Source of the DNA: Liopterus haemorrhoidalis
Taxonomy: Eukaryota; Arthropoda; Insecta; Coleoptera; Dytiscidae
Length of the DNA stretch: 64,000 nucleotides
NCBI GenBank assembly: GCA_963971575.1
Contig: OZ020619.1
Location: 24,310,813-24,374,812 of the forward strand
Direction: 5' to 3'
Shown here: piece after piece, positions 21,074-32,228 of the stretch
How positions within the stretch are numbered: the first letter of the stretch is position 1
Layout of the letters: each line of letters starts with the position of its first letter
Program-made: the position numbers and the translations under genes
The notes under the pieces: generated by a model
The model's database searches: none
What the model was told of the DNA's origin: nothing
Seen by the model: only the letters and a program-made list of their open reading frames with translations

Positions 21074-21867
21074 AATAGACCATATTAGTGTGTCGTCACA
21101 TACATGTGCTGCCATCTGAGAGCTGAGTCCTCTTGAAGTTTAAAATACATGGGACATTACTTTTGTTACCTTAATTTTATAAATATTTTCAATTTTGGAG
21201 CATAAAATATGTATTTTTGATAAATATATACTAATATATACAGTCCAGATACTTTATATTATAGAATAATGATTTTATAAATATATAAATAAGGATTCGA
21301 AGATATATTTATAGGTTACGTTTTTAAATAATATGAAAATCGGAATATCTTTAGTATTTATTTAATTAACACTAAGTAATCATTAATATTTTGTTTTAGA
21401 ATGCATATTGGTGTATTGTTTTGCTCCAAATTGTAACAATTACATCTACATTATTAATTGCAAATTTTTTCGTTTTTTGACAGATGAAAATGAAAAACAA
21501 TAATGGAAAATTAAAAACACCATATTATTCCTTTAAACTATTTAGATATGGCACACACACTAATTGCTATGTTACTTGCCATAATAACGATTATTAACGT
21601 AAATTTTTCAAAATTAACCTGCAAAATAATATTGTTTTGCAAAAATAATGACATATTAAATTATAATGTATAAAATAAGAATTTTAATAAATAGATATTG
21701 ACTTGTAGTTTTGATGTGAAGCACTTTCTTACTTTGAAAACTTAATTTATATTTGCAAAATTCAATTTAACAAACAAACAACATGCTAAATTCAAATAAA
21801 AGGAATCCAACCGCGAGACGGCAGCACTGAATACCATTTTGTGACGTAGTTACTAATATGGTCTATT
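21074..21867. mobile_element. TIR element, 0.8 kb, family uncertain
   Basis: The left end AATAGACCATATTAGT and the right end ACTAATATGGTCTATT are perfect 16-bp inverted repeats. A second paired block lies just inside (GTCGTCACA with TGTGACGTA, and GTGCTGCC with GGCAGCAC). No clear TSD was found. A THAP-like relic in the interior raises the possibility of a P-element-like origin. Confidence 0.6.
21411..21525 (+). pseudogene. Possible THAP-domain relic
   Basis: One frame reads VYCFAPNCNN, then FFRFLTDENEKQ, a stop, and WK. The spacing of C-X4-C, an FxRF block and a following Trp resembles the start of a THAP zinc finger (used for DNA binding by P-element transposases and host THAP proteins). 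The preceding TTTTGTTTTAG could be a splice acceptor. The stop before the Trp and the short length keep confidence low. Confidence 0.35.
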
Positions 21868-22138
21868 GTAAAAATGTACTCTAATCTATGAGATATAAAT
21901 GTGCAACTAGTGCAAATAAACTGGCAAGTTATCAGAAATCTCCTTTATAAAAATAATTTTGATATTTTTTGGTGCAATTTTTTGTATAAACTTGTTTCAG
22001 GAAGTTTTAACTAAATTGTGCAAGTTCCCTTCGCTTGTCTTCATGCGACCAAATTAACACCAGTTTTAGACATCAATGTAGCCTCTTATATCAAGCAACC
22101 AACATCTCGTCGTTGTATTTCAGTGTGCATATATACAA
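21868..22138. other. Unassigned AT-rich sequence
   Basis: No feature is supported. The open frame starting at 22018 runs into the poly-T of the next element. Confidence 0.4.
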
Positions 22139-22880
22139 GTTTTTTTTTTTTTTTATTGAATATAATTTTATTTACAACTAGCCTTTTTATAAGGCTAACC
22201 AGCAAATTTGTTGTACATATTATTTGTCATGCATGAAGTACTCACCCATTAGTGAGTCTTCTTACAATATATATAAAATATGTTATTATATTATAAAGTT
22301 GCATATATATAACTATTTACAATTAATTTAGATTTTAATCAAAAATTAGATCTAAAGGTTTTCTTCTTTGAAGTCTTCTTGTTTCATCCTCGTTATTCAG
22401 GAGATTTAATGCTAGATCATTGGGATGGTAATTTAATCGATTGACATGCCTAGTTGCAAATTTCCTTACTTCATCTTTAACTGTGGTGATTTTTAAATCT
22501 CTGTGTAGAGTTTCGTTGGTAACATACCAAGGGGCATTAGCTATTAAACGTAGTGCTTTATTTTGAAATCTTTGGATTATGTTAATATTTGAATTTTTTG
22601 CCCCAAAGCTGTATATCATATGTCCATACAGGCTTTAAAACTATTTTATAAACTAATAATTTGTTATATACTCTTAATTTAGATTTATATCCCAGTAACC
22701 AGTACATGCTTTTAATTTTAATATTTAACTGTTTTCTTTTCATTGTTAAATGCTTCTTCCATGTTAACCTCTTGTCCAAATGGATACCTAGGTATTTAGC
22801 CTCGTCCATTGTTGGTATTAATTTATTATTGATAGTTACTTCTTGACAAATTATTTGCCTATTTGTTTTACAGCACAAGG
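22139..22880 (-). pseudogene. Jockey-like reverse transcriptase C-terminus with poly-A tail
   Basis: On the minus strand two overlapping frames (22878-22582 and 22619-22335) encode INNKLIPTMDEAKYLGIHLD, WTYDIQLWG, NIIQRFQNKALRLIANAPWY and HRDLKITTVKDEV, the thumb and C-terminal region typical of Jockey-clade ORF2. The element ends in a run of about 15 A (T at 22140-22154). The first block (TNRQIICQEVTINNK) duplicates the position reached by the neighbouring fragment ending at 23024. This may therefore be a separate insertion or a rearranged part of the larger element. Confidence 0.7.
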
Positions 22881-22884
22881 AATT

Positions 22885-22945
22885 TTTTTAAATGGCATTT
22901 AAAGTCAGTAATACACTATAAAAGTAACCAAAATAACTATGGTCT
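22885..22945 (-). mobile_element. Fragment of the mariner-like MITE family
   Basis: The minus strand reads TTTTGGTTACTTTTATAGTG then TATTACTGACTTTAAATG, matching the left side of the 15769-16066 element. It sits exactly at the discontinuity between two reverse-transcriptase fragments. Confidence 0.6.
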
Positions 22946-22979
22946 ATTTCAAAGTAGAAAATGTGTGTAAGAAGATAGG

Positions 22980-25202
22980 AACTGTTTGTCCTTCCTTCGG
23001 ATTGGTTTAGATCGTCATCCCTATTACACTGTTAAATTTAAACACCGCCTATTTGTAAATGTAACGTGTGTCGACTTACTTTCATTTATTTTCATTCGCC
23101 ATTTGTCAGTCCACTTTTGTACATTATCTAAAGTTTTTTGTAGATTATTGGTGGCCACAGTTGGATCCTCATCGGATGACAATATGGCTGTGTCGTCGGC
23201 AAAGGTTGCCATGAAAGTCGTTTCGTTATTAGGAATATCCGCCGTGTAAATTTGATATAATGTTGGACCAAGTACGCTACCCTGGGGTACCCCAGCTTCT
23301 AAAAGAAATTTAGTGGATAGTTAGTCTTTAAATCTGACCTGGAAGTATCTATTGGCAAAATAAGATTTGAACAAATGATAATATTGATCAGGTAGACATT
23401 TTTTTATTTGATATAAGAGACCCGTATGCCAAACACGATCGAATGCTTGACTTACATCAAGAAATGCTGCAGTATATACTTTAAGTTCTTCAAGATCTTT
23501 TTCTATTACGTTAATCACTCTGTGAACTTGGTCTATCGCAGAATGTTGCTCCCTGAAAACAAACTGATGGTTTGGTATTAGATCTCTCTCTTCTATTATG
23601 GGTCTTAACCGTTTTAATATAAGTTTTTCAAGTATTTTAGAGAATACAGGGAGTAACGATATAGGTCTGTATGAACTTACCTCTTCAGTTGGTTTACCGG
23701 GCTTATGTATTACAATAATCTGAGCAAACTTCCATTGTGTAGGGAAATAGTGAATTCTGATTACAGCATTAAATATTTGAGTAAGGAGTATAAGAGCTTT
23801 TCTTGGTAATTCTTTAATTATTCTTGGAGTAATAAGGTCGTAGCCCGGGGCCTTTTTACTATTTAATTGCTTGATCTCTTCTTTTACTTCCCCAGGTGTA
23901 AAGTATTTAATAGGAAGTGAAAGTTGTAAGGGTGAGTCCAGATAATCTGTTCTGTAGCTATCTTCCTCTGCACTTACTGTACAAGGAAAAGGATGGAAGA
24001 CTTTCGATAGATGGTTTGCAAACATTTCTGCCTTTTCTTTACTGGATCTTGCCCACGTTCCATCTGCTTTTTGTAGTGGAGGAACTGGTTGTACAGGTCT
24101 TTTGAGCTTCTTAGTAGCTTTCCATAGAGAATAATCATTTTGTGCAGTAGAAGATAGTTCACTGACGTATTCTTGAAATGCATCATTCTTTATTTTATAC
24201 AAAAGATTTTTAAGATCTTTAGTTAATTTGTTCAACCTGGTTTTATCACTAGGATGTCTGCTATGTTGCCATGCCTTTCTAGCATTTCTTTTCTCGTATA
24301 TTTTATCTCTTATATATTTTGGGTAGTTCATGGTAGAGCTATTTTTATTTTGTATTGGTGTCGAACTCTTGGCAGCAAAATGGATATTTTCCGTGAGTTG
24401 GTTGATAGCACTGTTGACATTATCCTCAGTTTTTAGGGGTATCTGTATAACAATTTTGTCTTCTAGATATCTCTTAAACAATTTCCAATCAGTTCGGTTA
24501 TTCGTTAGCATAGTACTGTTACTGTTTTTAATTATTGTTGTGTTTACTGAAGCTATTATGGCTGAATGATCGGATAATAAATCAAAATAGGAACATACAT
24601 CAATGTAGTTTGAAGAAATACCGTTTGTGACGAAAAAGTCTAAGAGATGTGGCACTTCACTAGGGTCTGTTGGCCAGTACGTTGGTTCACCAGTGCTAAC
24701 ATAATTATAGCCTTCAGCTGTCATAGCACTTTTGAGTTCTCTACCTTTGGGTGTAATAAGTCTTGAACCCCATTGAGTATGCTTTGCATTGTAGTCACCT
24801 CCAGATATAAACCTATGTCCTAATGATTTAAAATATGTTTGAAATTGGTCTCGTTTGACTCTATGACTTGGAGGACAATAAACAGCTGCGACTACCAATG
24901 TTCCATTTGAATCATGCAACTTGATCCAAGTTGCTTGTAAATGTGTTTCGGCATATTTTTCAATTTCAAAATGATATTTTATTGTGGATTACGATTGCTG
25001 TGCCACCGCGGGCAGTACCATCAGAGTATAGGGTAAAATAAGTCGTATAATTTTGGATTTTAAAATAACTTTTATCTGTAAAACGTGTTTCCGAAATTAA
25101 ATGAATGTCAATTTTTTCGGATTTTAAAAATAATTCAACTTCTTGTCGACGTTGTGTAAGACCATTACTATTCCATAATGCTATTCTTAACGTGCTATCC
25201 AT
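22980..25202 (-). pseudogene. Jockey-like ORF2: endonuclease and reverse transcriptase, broken
   Basis: Starting from ATG 25202 (MDSTLRIALWNSNGLTQRRQ) the minus strand encodes an apurinic-type endonuclease, with LRIALWNSNGL, ISETRF, GGDYNAKHTQWG and SDHSAIIA blocks. A reverse transcriptase follows, with YRPISLLPVFSKILEKLILK, AAFLDVSQAFDRVWH and, in the next frame, FADDTAILSSDE. A break at 24966-24919, a frameshift near 23320-23212 and the discontinuity near 22980 inactivate it. The protein would nick target DNA and prime cDNA synthesis in the nucleus. It follows ORF1 with a short overlap (25195-25202). Confidence 0.85.
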
Positions 25203-26640
25203 GATTTTGTTTATTTATCATTATTGTTAACAAGTTTATTACCATGTTATTTTGATTCATTAGCTGGGCAAACATTGATTCAAACTTCGTAAGGAACTGA
25301 TTTAATATATTTCCACTGTTGTCTTTCACTGTATTTTCAGGATCAGCTAGACAAGTATTATTCGTTGATAATTTGGTAGCTTGAGCATAATTTACATTGG
25401 GCCTCACTGTGAATGTTTTTCCAACCAATTGGTTTGGCATAGTTATTTTGCTGTTACCGTTCGAGTACCTTTTTGACTTTTGCAAGTCTTGATATACTGG
25501 ACATGCTTTATAATTGGCAGGGTGTGGCCCGTTACAAAGAGCACACTTGGGTTCAGTAGTTTTTAATTTTGTACAGCTTGTGGTCGGATGATCACCAGCA
25601 CACTTAACACAATAAAAAGGTTTTGTGCAGTAAGATTTAGTGTGCCCATATTCTTGTCATCTCATGCATTGTGGAATGTCGATTTTTTTTCGTGGTGGTT
25701 CAACTGTAATTTTTGTATACAACAAATTAACATCATACATTTTTTTGTTTCCTTCGTTGGGTTCTTGATCGACGAAAAAAAGCGGAAGCGGTTCTTTGCT
25801 TATTTTACTTCGGATGTTCACGACACCCCTTATTTCAAATTCCATATCCTCCAGGGCTTCTTTTATGTCACCAGTTGAAACAGATGGATGCAGGTTACGA
25901 ATGACAACCCTATATGCTTTATCTTGCTTAAGCTGATATGTGTAAAATGCTATTTTACTCAGTTCTAAGTGTTTTCTTAATTTTCGGTACTCATCGATGG
26001 ACTTTGCATTTATTCTTACCTGGTTTTTACGCAATGTTTTACAGCTTAATTCATCAGGTTTAACAACTGTTTTGATATTGTTGATCATTCCTGTGTAATT
26101 AACAACATTCTCTATAATTATTGGTGGTGGTTTTGGTATTTTTTTCACAGCATGTGCAGTATCACTGTAGTTTTCAGCTGGTTCTTCAATAACATTTACA
26201 GTTTCTTCGAATTTGCTGCTCTGTAATTCCGAACATATATTTAATGGCGTAAATCTGTTCGTACTTACGAAATTAGGGTGAGCAATATTTGAGTGCACAA
26301 TTTTCTTTTTTGCTACCGTCGCTGATTTAATTTGGTCTTCTCTTTGCCTTTTAGAATTTCTTCTAGTAATAACTTGCCACGGGGTCTCAGTACAGTTTTC
26401 AGTTGTTTGTTCAACTGACATATCTTGTGATGTCCATGGTTGTGAAAGATTTGGTACATTTGTTTGTTCATTAATATACGCTGGTGTAGATTGTATAGAT
26501 GACATAATTTGTGTTGTTGAAAATGTTGTTGGCTGTACCGCATAAGTCATTATTGGCATTGGCATAGACATAGTTACGCTTACTGCTGTAACAGGCTGAA
26601 TTTTTGTGTAAATTGATTCGCCAACACTGTTTTCTTGCAT
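25195..26640 (-). pseudogene. Jockey-like ORF1 (gag-like) with PRE_C2HC and zinc knuckles
   Basis: From ATG 26640 the minus strand encodes a Thr/Gln-rich N-terminus, then the pre-zinc-knuckle (PRE_C2HC) domain, with VRINAKSIDEYRKLRKHLEL, RVVIRNLHPSVSTGDIKEAL and PPRKKIDIPQC. The next codons should begin the first zinc knuckle, but an in-frame TGA (near 25659) replaces a Cys before QEYGHTKSYC. Further knuckles follow as FYCVKCAGDHPTTSC and PKCALCNGPHPANYKACP. The last part (25485-25195) is a coiled, Asn-rich tail. Such proteins bind element RNA and form the ribonucleoprotein. At least one stop and a frame change separate the segments. Confidence 0.8.
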
Positions 26641-27000
26641 TGTGGTGCAAGTTCACTGTTTTAGATACTTATTTCAAAAAATCTTTTATATATTAATTGA
26701 TATATATGTACAATGATACACAGTGATATACAGGTGTAACTTACTTGAATCTTCCGCACAGAGTTTATAATAAAAAGGTTTTTTTTTTAAATGTAAGTCA
26801 ATAAATAACTGTCAGTTAACTGACAGTTCAACGCTCACTATTATAGAAATAGATAGATTTATTTGAACACATGCTGTACTGTAGTTTTTTTTTTATTTTC
26901 GTTAATTGTTATCAATTAAAATATTTATTATCATAACATATTGTTTTATTGACTATTATAGTTTATTATTATAGACTTACTTACTTTTAATTTTTGTTTT
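26641..27000. other. 5' flank of the Jockey-like element
   Basis: This is AT-rich sequence, probably 5' untranslated region to about 26760. A perfect 22-bp palindrome AACTGTCAGTTAACTGACAGTT (given here as two 11-bp halves AACTGTCAGTT and AACTGACAGTT) lies at 26807-26828. No gene. Confidence 0.45.
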
Positions 27001-27004
27001 CGCC

Positions 27005-27162
27005 GGTCACCATGGCGTAGTGGTTACTGTAGCGATGCACTGGCTTCTAGACCATGAGGGCTCGGGTTCGAATCCCGGTTATGGCATGGATTTTTCAAAA
27101 ATAAATGCATCTACTGGATAATGGCCTTAGTAGCTAAGTCCAAAAATTAAAAAAAAAAAAAA
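27005..27162 (+). mobile_element. Short tRNA-derived SINE with poly-A tail
   Basis: The head contains an A-box-like TGGCGTAGTGGTTACTG and a perfect B box GGGTTCGAATCCCGG about 45 bp later. A short body of ~55 bp (CATCTACTGGATAATGGCCT) follows, then an A-rich tail of 13 A. The absence of a foldable anticodon stem and the presence of body and tail argue for a SINE rather than a tRNA gene. Confidence 0.75.
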
Positions 27163-27455
27163 ATGTTTTCATAGCTATTTATGATGTTTTTCTTAATTAT
27201 TCATATTATTTACGAAAATAAAATGGGACTTTTTATATAATGTTTTACTTTAGGAAATTATGAGCAAAAATTTAAAACAGGAAAATTTACATTTTCGCTC
27301 ATATCTAGTAACCTATGTATTTTTTAGGAAAGAAAAGCATCCTTATTATGTTCCCTTAATGCGGCAACTTTGGTCTAATTTAAGCGACCTCGTATCTCTT
27401 ACCGTTCTCAAAATCCCCCATGCTTAAAAAGTTATTTGGGACTCATGTACATGTA
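27163..27455. other. Unassigned AT-rich sequence
   Basis: No feature is supported. Confidence 0.4.
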
Positions 27456-27788
27456 TAGTGGTACCTCGGTTTTCGTCGATAATCCGTCCGAAAACAATCG
27501 TTGAAATCCAAAACCGACGAAAACCGAGGAAATTATTTTCATATGAATCGTAATCAATAAAAAAAGCACAAAAACACGAACACTGAAAAGCAATGGAATT
27601 GTTTGGCTAGACGGGCGGGCTAGATGTACACACAACGAGAAACAACGCAACACTGCGTAGCGCGTGGGTCGCGGTACGCCGACGAAATCCGAGGCAACCG
27701 ACGAAAAACGAGACAATTTTTTTCGCAAAAAATCGACGATAACCGAATCCGACGATAACCGAAGTCAACGAAAACCAAGGTACCACTG
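27456..27788. mobile_element. pogo/Tigger-like MITE
   Basis: The left end TAGTGGTACCTCGGTTTTCG and the right end CGAAAACCAAGGTACCACTG are complementary over about 20 bp with few mismatches. The interior repeats the motif CGACGAAAACCGAG in both orientations. CAGTGGTACC-type ends are common in pogo/Tigger elements with TA targets; here only the left TA is evident. The overlapping open frames on both strands are artefacts. Confidence 0.6.
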
Positions 27789-27854
27789 TTTATGTGTTTT
27801 AAAAAAATCATTTACATTTAACTTCTTAAAACAGATTTATTCTTCTGTTATAAA

Positions 27855-28018
27855 CAGAAAGTCGAACCGGAACCGAACCGAAAACCGAAAACGGAAATCA
27901 ACCGGAATTTTTAAGAGAACCGGAACCGTAACCGAACTTAAAATTCTTCAATTTAAAAAACGAAACAGGAACGAAATGTTAATAACGGTTAATTTCGGTG
28001 CAATTTTTTTTTTTTTTT
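27855..28018. mobile_element. Partial copy related to the 5446-5955 MITE
   Basis: The sequence is packed with AACCGGAACCGAACCGAAAA motifs, the complement of the subterminal repeats in the MITE at 5446-5955, and ends in a run of 17 T. Terminal bases are not preserved, so the assignment is tentative. Confidence 0.45.
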
Positions 28019-28214
28019 TTTGAATAAATTAATTAATCAATCGCTTTCTTACTATTAAAACTTATATTGACTGATAAAAGAATGAATCTATCAGAAGCAA
28101 ATTTGAAGAACATATTAATGTGTGGATTTAACATTGGATTTTTAATTTTATTTTCATTTCAAATTTCAATTATTATTTTTACAACTGAATTAACTATGAT
28201 TAAAAAATAATTAG

Positions 28215-28690
28215 AGAAAAGGCAAAAATATATCAAAACTGTTTATGGACAAATGTCTTCAACAATAAACTGCGTCAAGTTAAAGAAGACACAAATATAT
28301 GGAACTTGGACAGAAACAGGAAACAACAAACCATGCTCACTAGACTGAGAATTGGGCACACTAAAATCACACCTAACTTGCAAGAAGTGAACCCAAAATC
28401 TGCACACAGTGTAATACACCTATAACAGTGGAACACATAGTGATAGACTGTCCTAAATATTGCACCAGTCGAATCAAATACAAGATACCAAACACCTTTA
28501 AAGATGCACTCCAGAACAAGAACATTTCAACCACCAACCTGATCAACTTCCTAAATGAAGAAAAACTTTCAAATGAAATATAAAAGATATATGTATATAT
28601 GTAATATTATAATAAATGTAATAACCAATAACTGATTCTAAAAATCATGTTATTGAAGCGTAAGTAAATAAAGATTATTAATATCAAAAA
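28215..28690 (+). pseudogene. Non-LTR retrotransposon 3' end with zinc-binding motif
   Basis: The frame reads LRQVKEDTNIWNLDRNRKQQ, RLRIGHTKITPNLQEV, then after a frame change CTQCNTPITVEHIVIDCPKY and the end NLINFLNEEKLSNEI. The RLRIGHT...C..C...VEHIVIDCP series closes ORF2 of I/R1-like non-LTR elements. A tail with AATAAAGATTATTAATATC follows. The upstream reverse transcriptase is absent (5' truncation). Confidence 0.65.
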
Positions 28691-28854
28691 TAACTATGTT
28701 TTTTTTTTTTTTTAAATGTTTTGTGTTATTCCGTTTCCTTTTTTATAATATTGCGATTCTTTAAACAGTTATTTATTATTTTTGTAAGAGAAAAGTTCAT
28801 ATTATTTATTATTATTTATTAAGGTTTTTTTCTCTTTAATTGTGTACCCAAATT

Positions 28855-28998
28855 TTTAGGGGCGCTAAAAATTAAGTTGTTCAGTGCTGTCAAAAATATT
28901 TGCTGAGCAAAAATAAGTCTTCAACCTAAATTTTCAGGACTCCTTGCATCTTGCGCCCCAGGCAACTGACTGTCTTGACTCCCCTTAATCCGGCCCTG
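28855..28998. mobile_element. hAT-type right terminal fragment
   Basis: The end CCCTTAATCCGGCCCTG (complement CAGGGCCGGATTAAGGG), preceded by CTTGCGCCCCAGGCAACTGA, is typical of hAT elements of the same broad group as the 0.98-3.15 kb element. No left end or TSD was found. Confidence 0.45.
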
Positions 28999-29136
28999 TG
29001 CTTTATTAATTATTTTTGTAATTTCCTTCTAATTTGTCAGAATTTTATTTTATTTACGTGCAACATTTTTTTTGTATTTTCATAGTATGTTCCTAAATTG
29101 TATTTTGTTTTCATTTTTGACAATAAAATTTCGAAT

Positions 29137-29232
29137 CGTCAATTCATCGAAAAAAATATTTTGTAAATATTTGAAAGGAATGCCGAGGGGATCGGAAAGT
29201 CAAAAAAGCAGTGGTCAATAAAAGTAGACAGA
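29137..29232 (+). repeat. Left ~96-bp inverted repeat of a 6.2-kb unit
   Basis: This segment, CGTCAATTCATCGAAAAAAA through GAATGCCGAGGGGATCGGAA to CAGTGGTCAATAAAAGTAGA, is nearly the exact reverse complement of 35231-35330, with only a few substitutions and a difference in the A/T run length. Confidence 0.9.
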
Positions 29233-29572
29233 TTAAGAAATAATTGCGTAAATTTTTTTATATCGTTTAAAAAAAGGTAAATAAAGTGACATAGTGTTTG
29301 AATATAAATAAAGAAATATAATAAAAAAACTTATATAATAAAACCAATAAATTTTTTGTTTTTAAGGTTTAATAAGACAGGTTATGGGCAATTGCACGCG
29401 AACAATTTTTATAAATTCATACACAATGATACGCATTTTAATTGGGCTAATATGGGGGAAAATAAAGTACTATGCATCTAAAACCAAGGTAATTAGATTA
29501 GGTTTAGTTAGTAAAAGTCTAAAACCGAGCGGAACGAGTTACCCATCTTCTAGTTTAAGGACAAAGCACTAT

Positions 29573-29592
29573 TTTAGGTTAGGTTAGGTTCA
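29573..29592 (+). repeat. Short (TTAGG)n tract, 5' side
   Basis: The tract TTAGGTTAGGTTAGGTT lies directly before the GC-rich 5' region of the R1-like element. The ~110 bp in front (AAACCGAGCGGAACGAGTTA, CTTCTAGTTTAAGGACAAAG) recurs twice after the element at 34976-35125. Confidence 0.85.
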
Positions 29593-30536
29593 GTTTGTAT
29601 TTAGCATCCGTGCGATACAGACGTGCTGTGGTGAGCTCCTCGAGAGAAGTTAGTTTTTTTGGCATTGTGAGAGACATAGTTACGCTATTTTGTTCGTGTT
29701 TGTGTGATACTGTGCCCCAAGACTCTCCCGTTCTAGTGATACCTCCGGCGAGGCTTGGTCGCGGCCCGTTCATTTGTTAGGGGTGTTTTTCCCCCTGCAA
29801 ACTGCGGGGCGTTGCTGTGCGAAACCGGACAGTTCCTAGCGGTTGTTTCTGGGTCAGTACCTAGCCGTAGTAGTGGGCCAGAGGTGAGTGAAGTGGCGCC
29901 TCTTCCCTACTAAGGGTTCGAGAAATACGAATTTTTCAAAGTGCAGCGATATATCCCGTGAAAGTGCATACGGACCGATACTAGCCGTTAGACATAAGGA
30001 AAAGACCCATTGTGTTCGGCTAGGTTAATGAACCTGCTAATATTCCATTTTTGTGGAGTTTGAAAAAATTTTCAGCAAAATTTTTAACTTTTTGGTTTTG
30101 CCGAAACATGGTGTTTGCCTCTGAACTTGTTGTTCATCTTCAGCAGGGAAACAGGTTAGGGACCTACGACTTCACCCCCCCTAAATTTTCAAAAGTGTTC
30201 CCCACGGAAACACTTACCCCCCCCATTTAGTTTTTGGGTTACCCCTCCCCCGCCAAAAGTTTCGTTTTGGTGAGGGGACTCCTAAGTTACCACCCCCACC
30301 ACAATTCCTCCCCCCACTTTCGATTTTTCTAACTCCAAAGTTTCTGGGTTACGGGTGACTCGATAAAGTGACGCTATGAGCGAGCGCAAGGTCCACGCAG
30401 CGCGCGGAATTAGCGCAGGTTCGAGTACCGACGACCACCAGAGTCCTTGAAGAGGACCCCGCCAAGCAAGGTGGATCCTAAAAGGTTGGACAGGGTAAGA
30501 GCTAATTCGATTCACGAGTTAGGCTCTGCGGACTTT

Positions 30537-32228
30537 ATGAGGAGCTACGCTCAAAAGGCCACTCCAAAAAGGCAAAGGGAGGAACTTAAAGAAGAAAGCC
30601 TAGATCTGGGTGAGAGCCTACGGAAAATAGTTAAGGACATGGTGGAGCTGCACAAACTCACCGAGATGCACGTGAAAACCAAAGTAGAAATAAAGGGCTT
30701 GGCTAAAAAGCTCCACTGGCGAATTCAGGATTTCCAGGACCAATTCATGGACCTGGAAAAGGACATAAGTTCAAAAACCAGGAAGGTCGAGAAACCAACG
30801 AAAGAGATGGCGACACAAACTCTGCCGGTAACATGGGAAAAAAAGACGCCAGGGCGAAAGAGCGAGGAGATCACTGAGCTCATCAAACGAGACGTGGGAT
30901 ATGAACCTATAAGGGACTTACTGAAGGCAAAATGGGATGCGGACATTTTCCAAAGAACGACCGCGGTCAGAAATGACGCTGATCTGGAAGGTCTTGAAGG
31001 TGATTTTGCTCTCCTAATGGACCCAAGGGATATAGGGAAAAATCCATGGGTTAAAAAGTTGGAAACCAGGTTCCGGGGCTTAACCGAGATAATTGAGGCG
31101 AACGACGGGGTGGTTGATTTTCTTTACCGCACAGAAACCACGAGAACTAGGAACAAACAGCCTAAAGAAAATGCCAGTGTAGTCTACATTTTGCCAGTGA
31201 CTCCTGATGAAACCGGCCAGACGCAGATGAGCGAGGTGTACAAATCACTCAAGGATATGCTGGCCCTCTCCGACACCAACCCGATAGGAGAACTCACACT
31301 TATCCCTGGGAAGGGGATCAACAGAGCCCAGACCAGGAAGGTCACTGAGTATGTTCTGGCGGGTAGGTATGACGTCTTTAAGGTGTTGGTGACGGGAGGG
31401 AAGAGGGACCCCCCACCAGCGTCTACCACCCAAAGGAGCATGACACGAAAAGAGGAAGGCGTACTGACAGTCAGCGGCGCAGGCAAATCCTATGCTGATC
31501 TGGTTAAGGACTTGAAGGCCAGCGTAGATATAGGCAAACTCGGTTTAAAGATCAACAGGATCAGAAGGTCCGAAAAAGGAGACCTCCTCCTCTGTGTTGA
31601 GGGTGGCGGGGAAAAAACGGAGTCCCTAAAGGAGGAAATAGTGGGAAAGATGGAGTGGTGCACGGTCACCACGAGGTCGATTGGAACGACTCCCTTCTTC
31701 GTCCTGGGAATTGATCCCACTATTCAAGTGGAGGACCTTAAAAAGCAGGTAGCGGAGGAGACCGGACTAGATCCAGGAAGAGTTCTGGTAAAGTCCTTCA
31801 CTGAAGGAAAGTACGGGGAACGCACAGCTGTAGTGGAACTCCCAAAACAGCACGCCGCCACCGTCATATCGAACGGATACCTGCAGTTGGGATGGGTACG
31901 TTGCTCCGTGAAGGAAAACCTTCCTAGATGTTTTAGGTGTCTTGAGCACGGCCACAGGACGCAAGAGTGCAAGGCTCCTACCAGCAGAGCAGAGGAGTGC
32001 ATAAACTGCGGACAGAAAGGGCACAGGGTTAAAGAATGTGCAAACTCTCCCAGATGCACAAAGTGTGGCATTGAAGGGCACCGGGCGGACCACATCAAGT
32101 GCCCGCACTACAAGAGGGAGATAGAGCGCCTGCGCAAGGAGAGCGCTGCGCTAAGACAAAGCATGCAACATAGGAAAAGACCCTTAACCAGAGAGGCAAA
32201 GGACGATATCACCCCCCGCGATGGATAG
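30537..32228 (+). CDS. R1-like retrotransposon ORF1, gag-like with three CCHC knuckles
   Basis: The open frame begins after a stop at 30411; its first in-frame ATG is 30537 (MRSYAQKATPKRQREELKEE), giving about 563 residues. An ATG at 30376 is in another frame and ends after 24 codons. The N-terminal half is charged and helical (Leu/Lys/Glu-rich, residues ~20-110, possible coiled coil). The middle (~330-500) carries the conserved gag region with GAGKSYADLVKDLKASVDIG and PFFVLGIDP. The C-terminus has three zinc knuckles: CFRCLEHGHRTQEC, CINCGQKGHRVKEC and CTKCGIEGHRADHIKC. Such proteins bind element RNA and, in TRAS/SART, direct it to telomeres. ORF2 starts within the last codons. No stop or frameshift is present. 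Confidence 0.85.
   Translation: MRSYAQKATPKRQREELKEESLDLGESLRKIVKDMVELHKLTEMHVKTKVEIKGLAKKLHWRIQDFQDQFMDLEKDISSKTRKVEKPTKEMATQTLPVTWEKKTPGRKSEEITELIKRDVGYEPIRDLLKAKWDADIFQRTTAVRNDADLEGLEGDFALLMDPRDIGKNPWVKKLETRFRGLTEIIEANDGVVDFLYRTETTRTRNKQPKENASVVYILPVTPDETGQTQMSEVYKSLKDMLALSDTNPIGELTLIPGKGINRAQTRKVTEYVLAGRYDVFKVLVTGGKRDPPPASTTQRSMTRKEEGVLTVSGAGKSYADLVKDLKASVDIGKLGLKINRIRRSEKGDLLLCVEGGGEKTESLKEEIVGKMEWCTVTTRSIGTTPFFVLGIDPTIQVEDLKKQVAEETGLDPGRVLVKSFTEGKYGERTAVVELPKQHAATVISNGYLQLGWVRCSVKENLPRCFRCLEHGHRTQECKAPTSRAEECINCGQKGHRVKECANSPRCTKCGIEGHRADHIKCPHYKREIERLRKESAALRQSMQHRKRPLTREAKDDITPRDG

Noticed and set aside
27005..27100. tRNA gene with B box GGTTCGAATCC
   Set aside because: No cloverleaf could be drawn, and a body plus poly-A tail are attached, so it is a SINE.
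27432..28023. Open frames across the pogo-like MITE and the CGG-rich repeat
   Set aside because: They follow the inverted repeats and simple motifs of MITEs rather than any protein family.
30447..30537. ORF1 start at 30447
   Set aside because: That codon is TTG. The first in-frame ATG is at 30537; the upstream ATG at 30376 is out of frame and soon stops.
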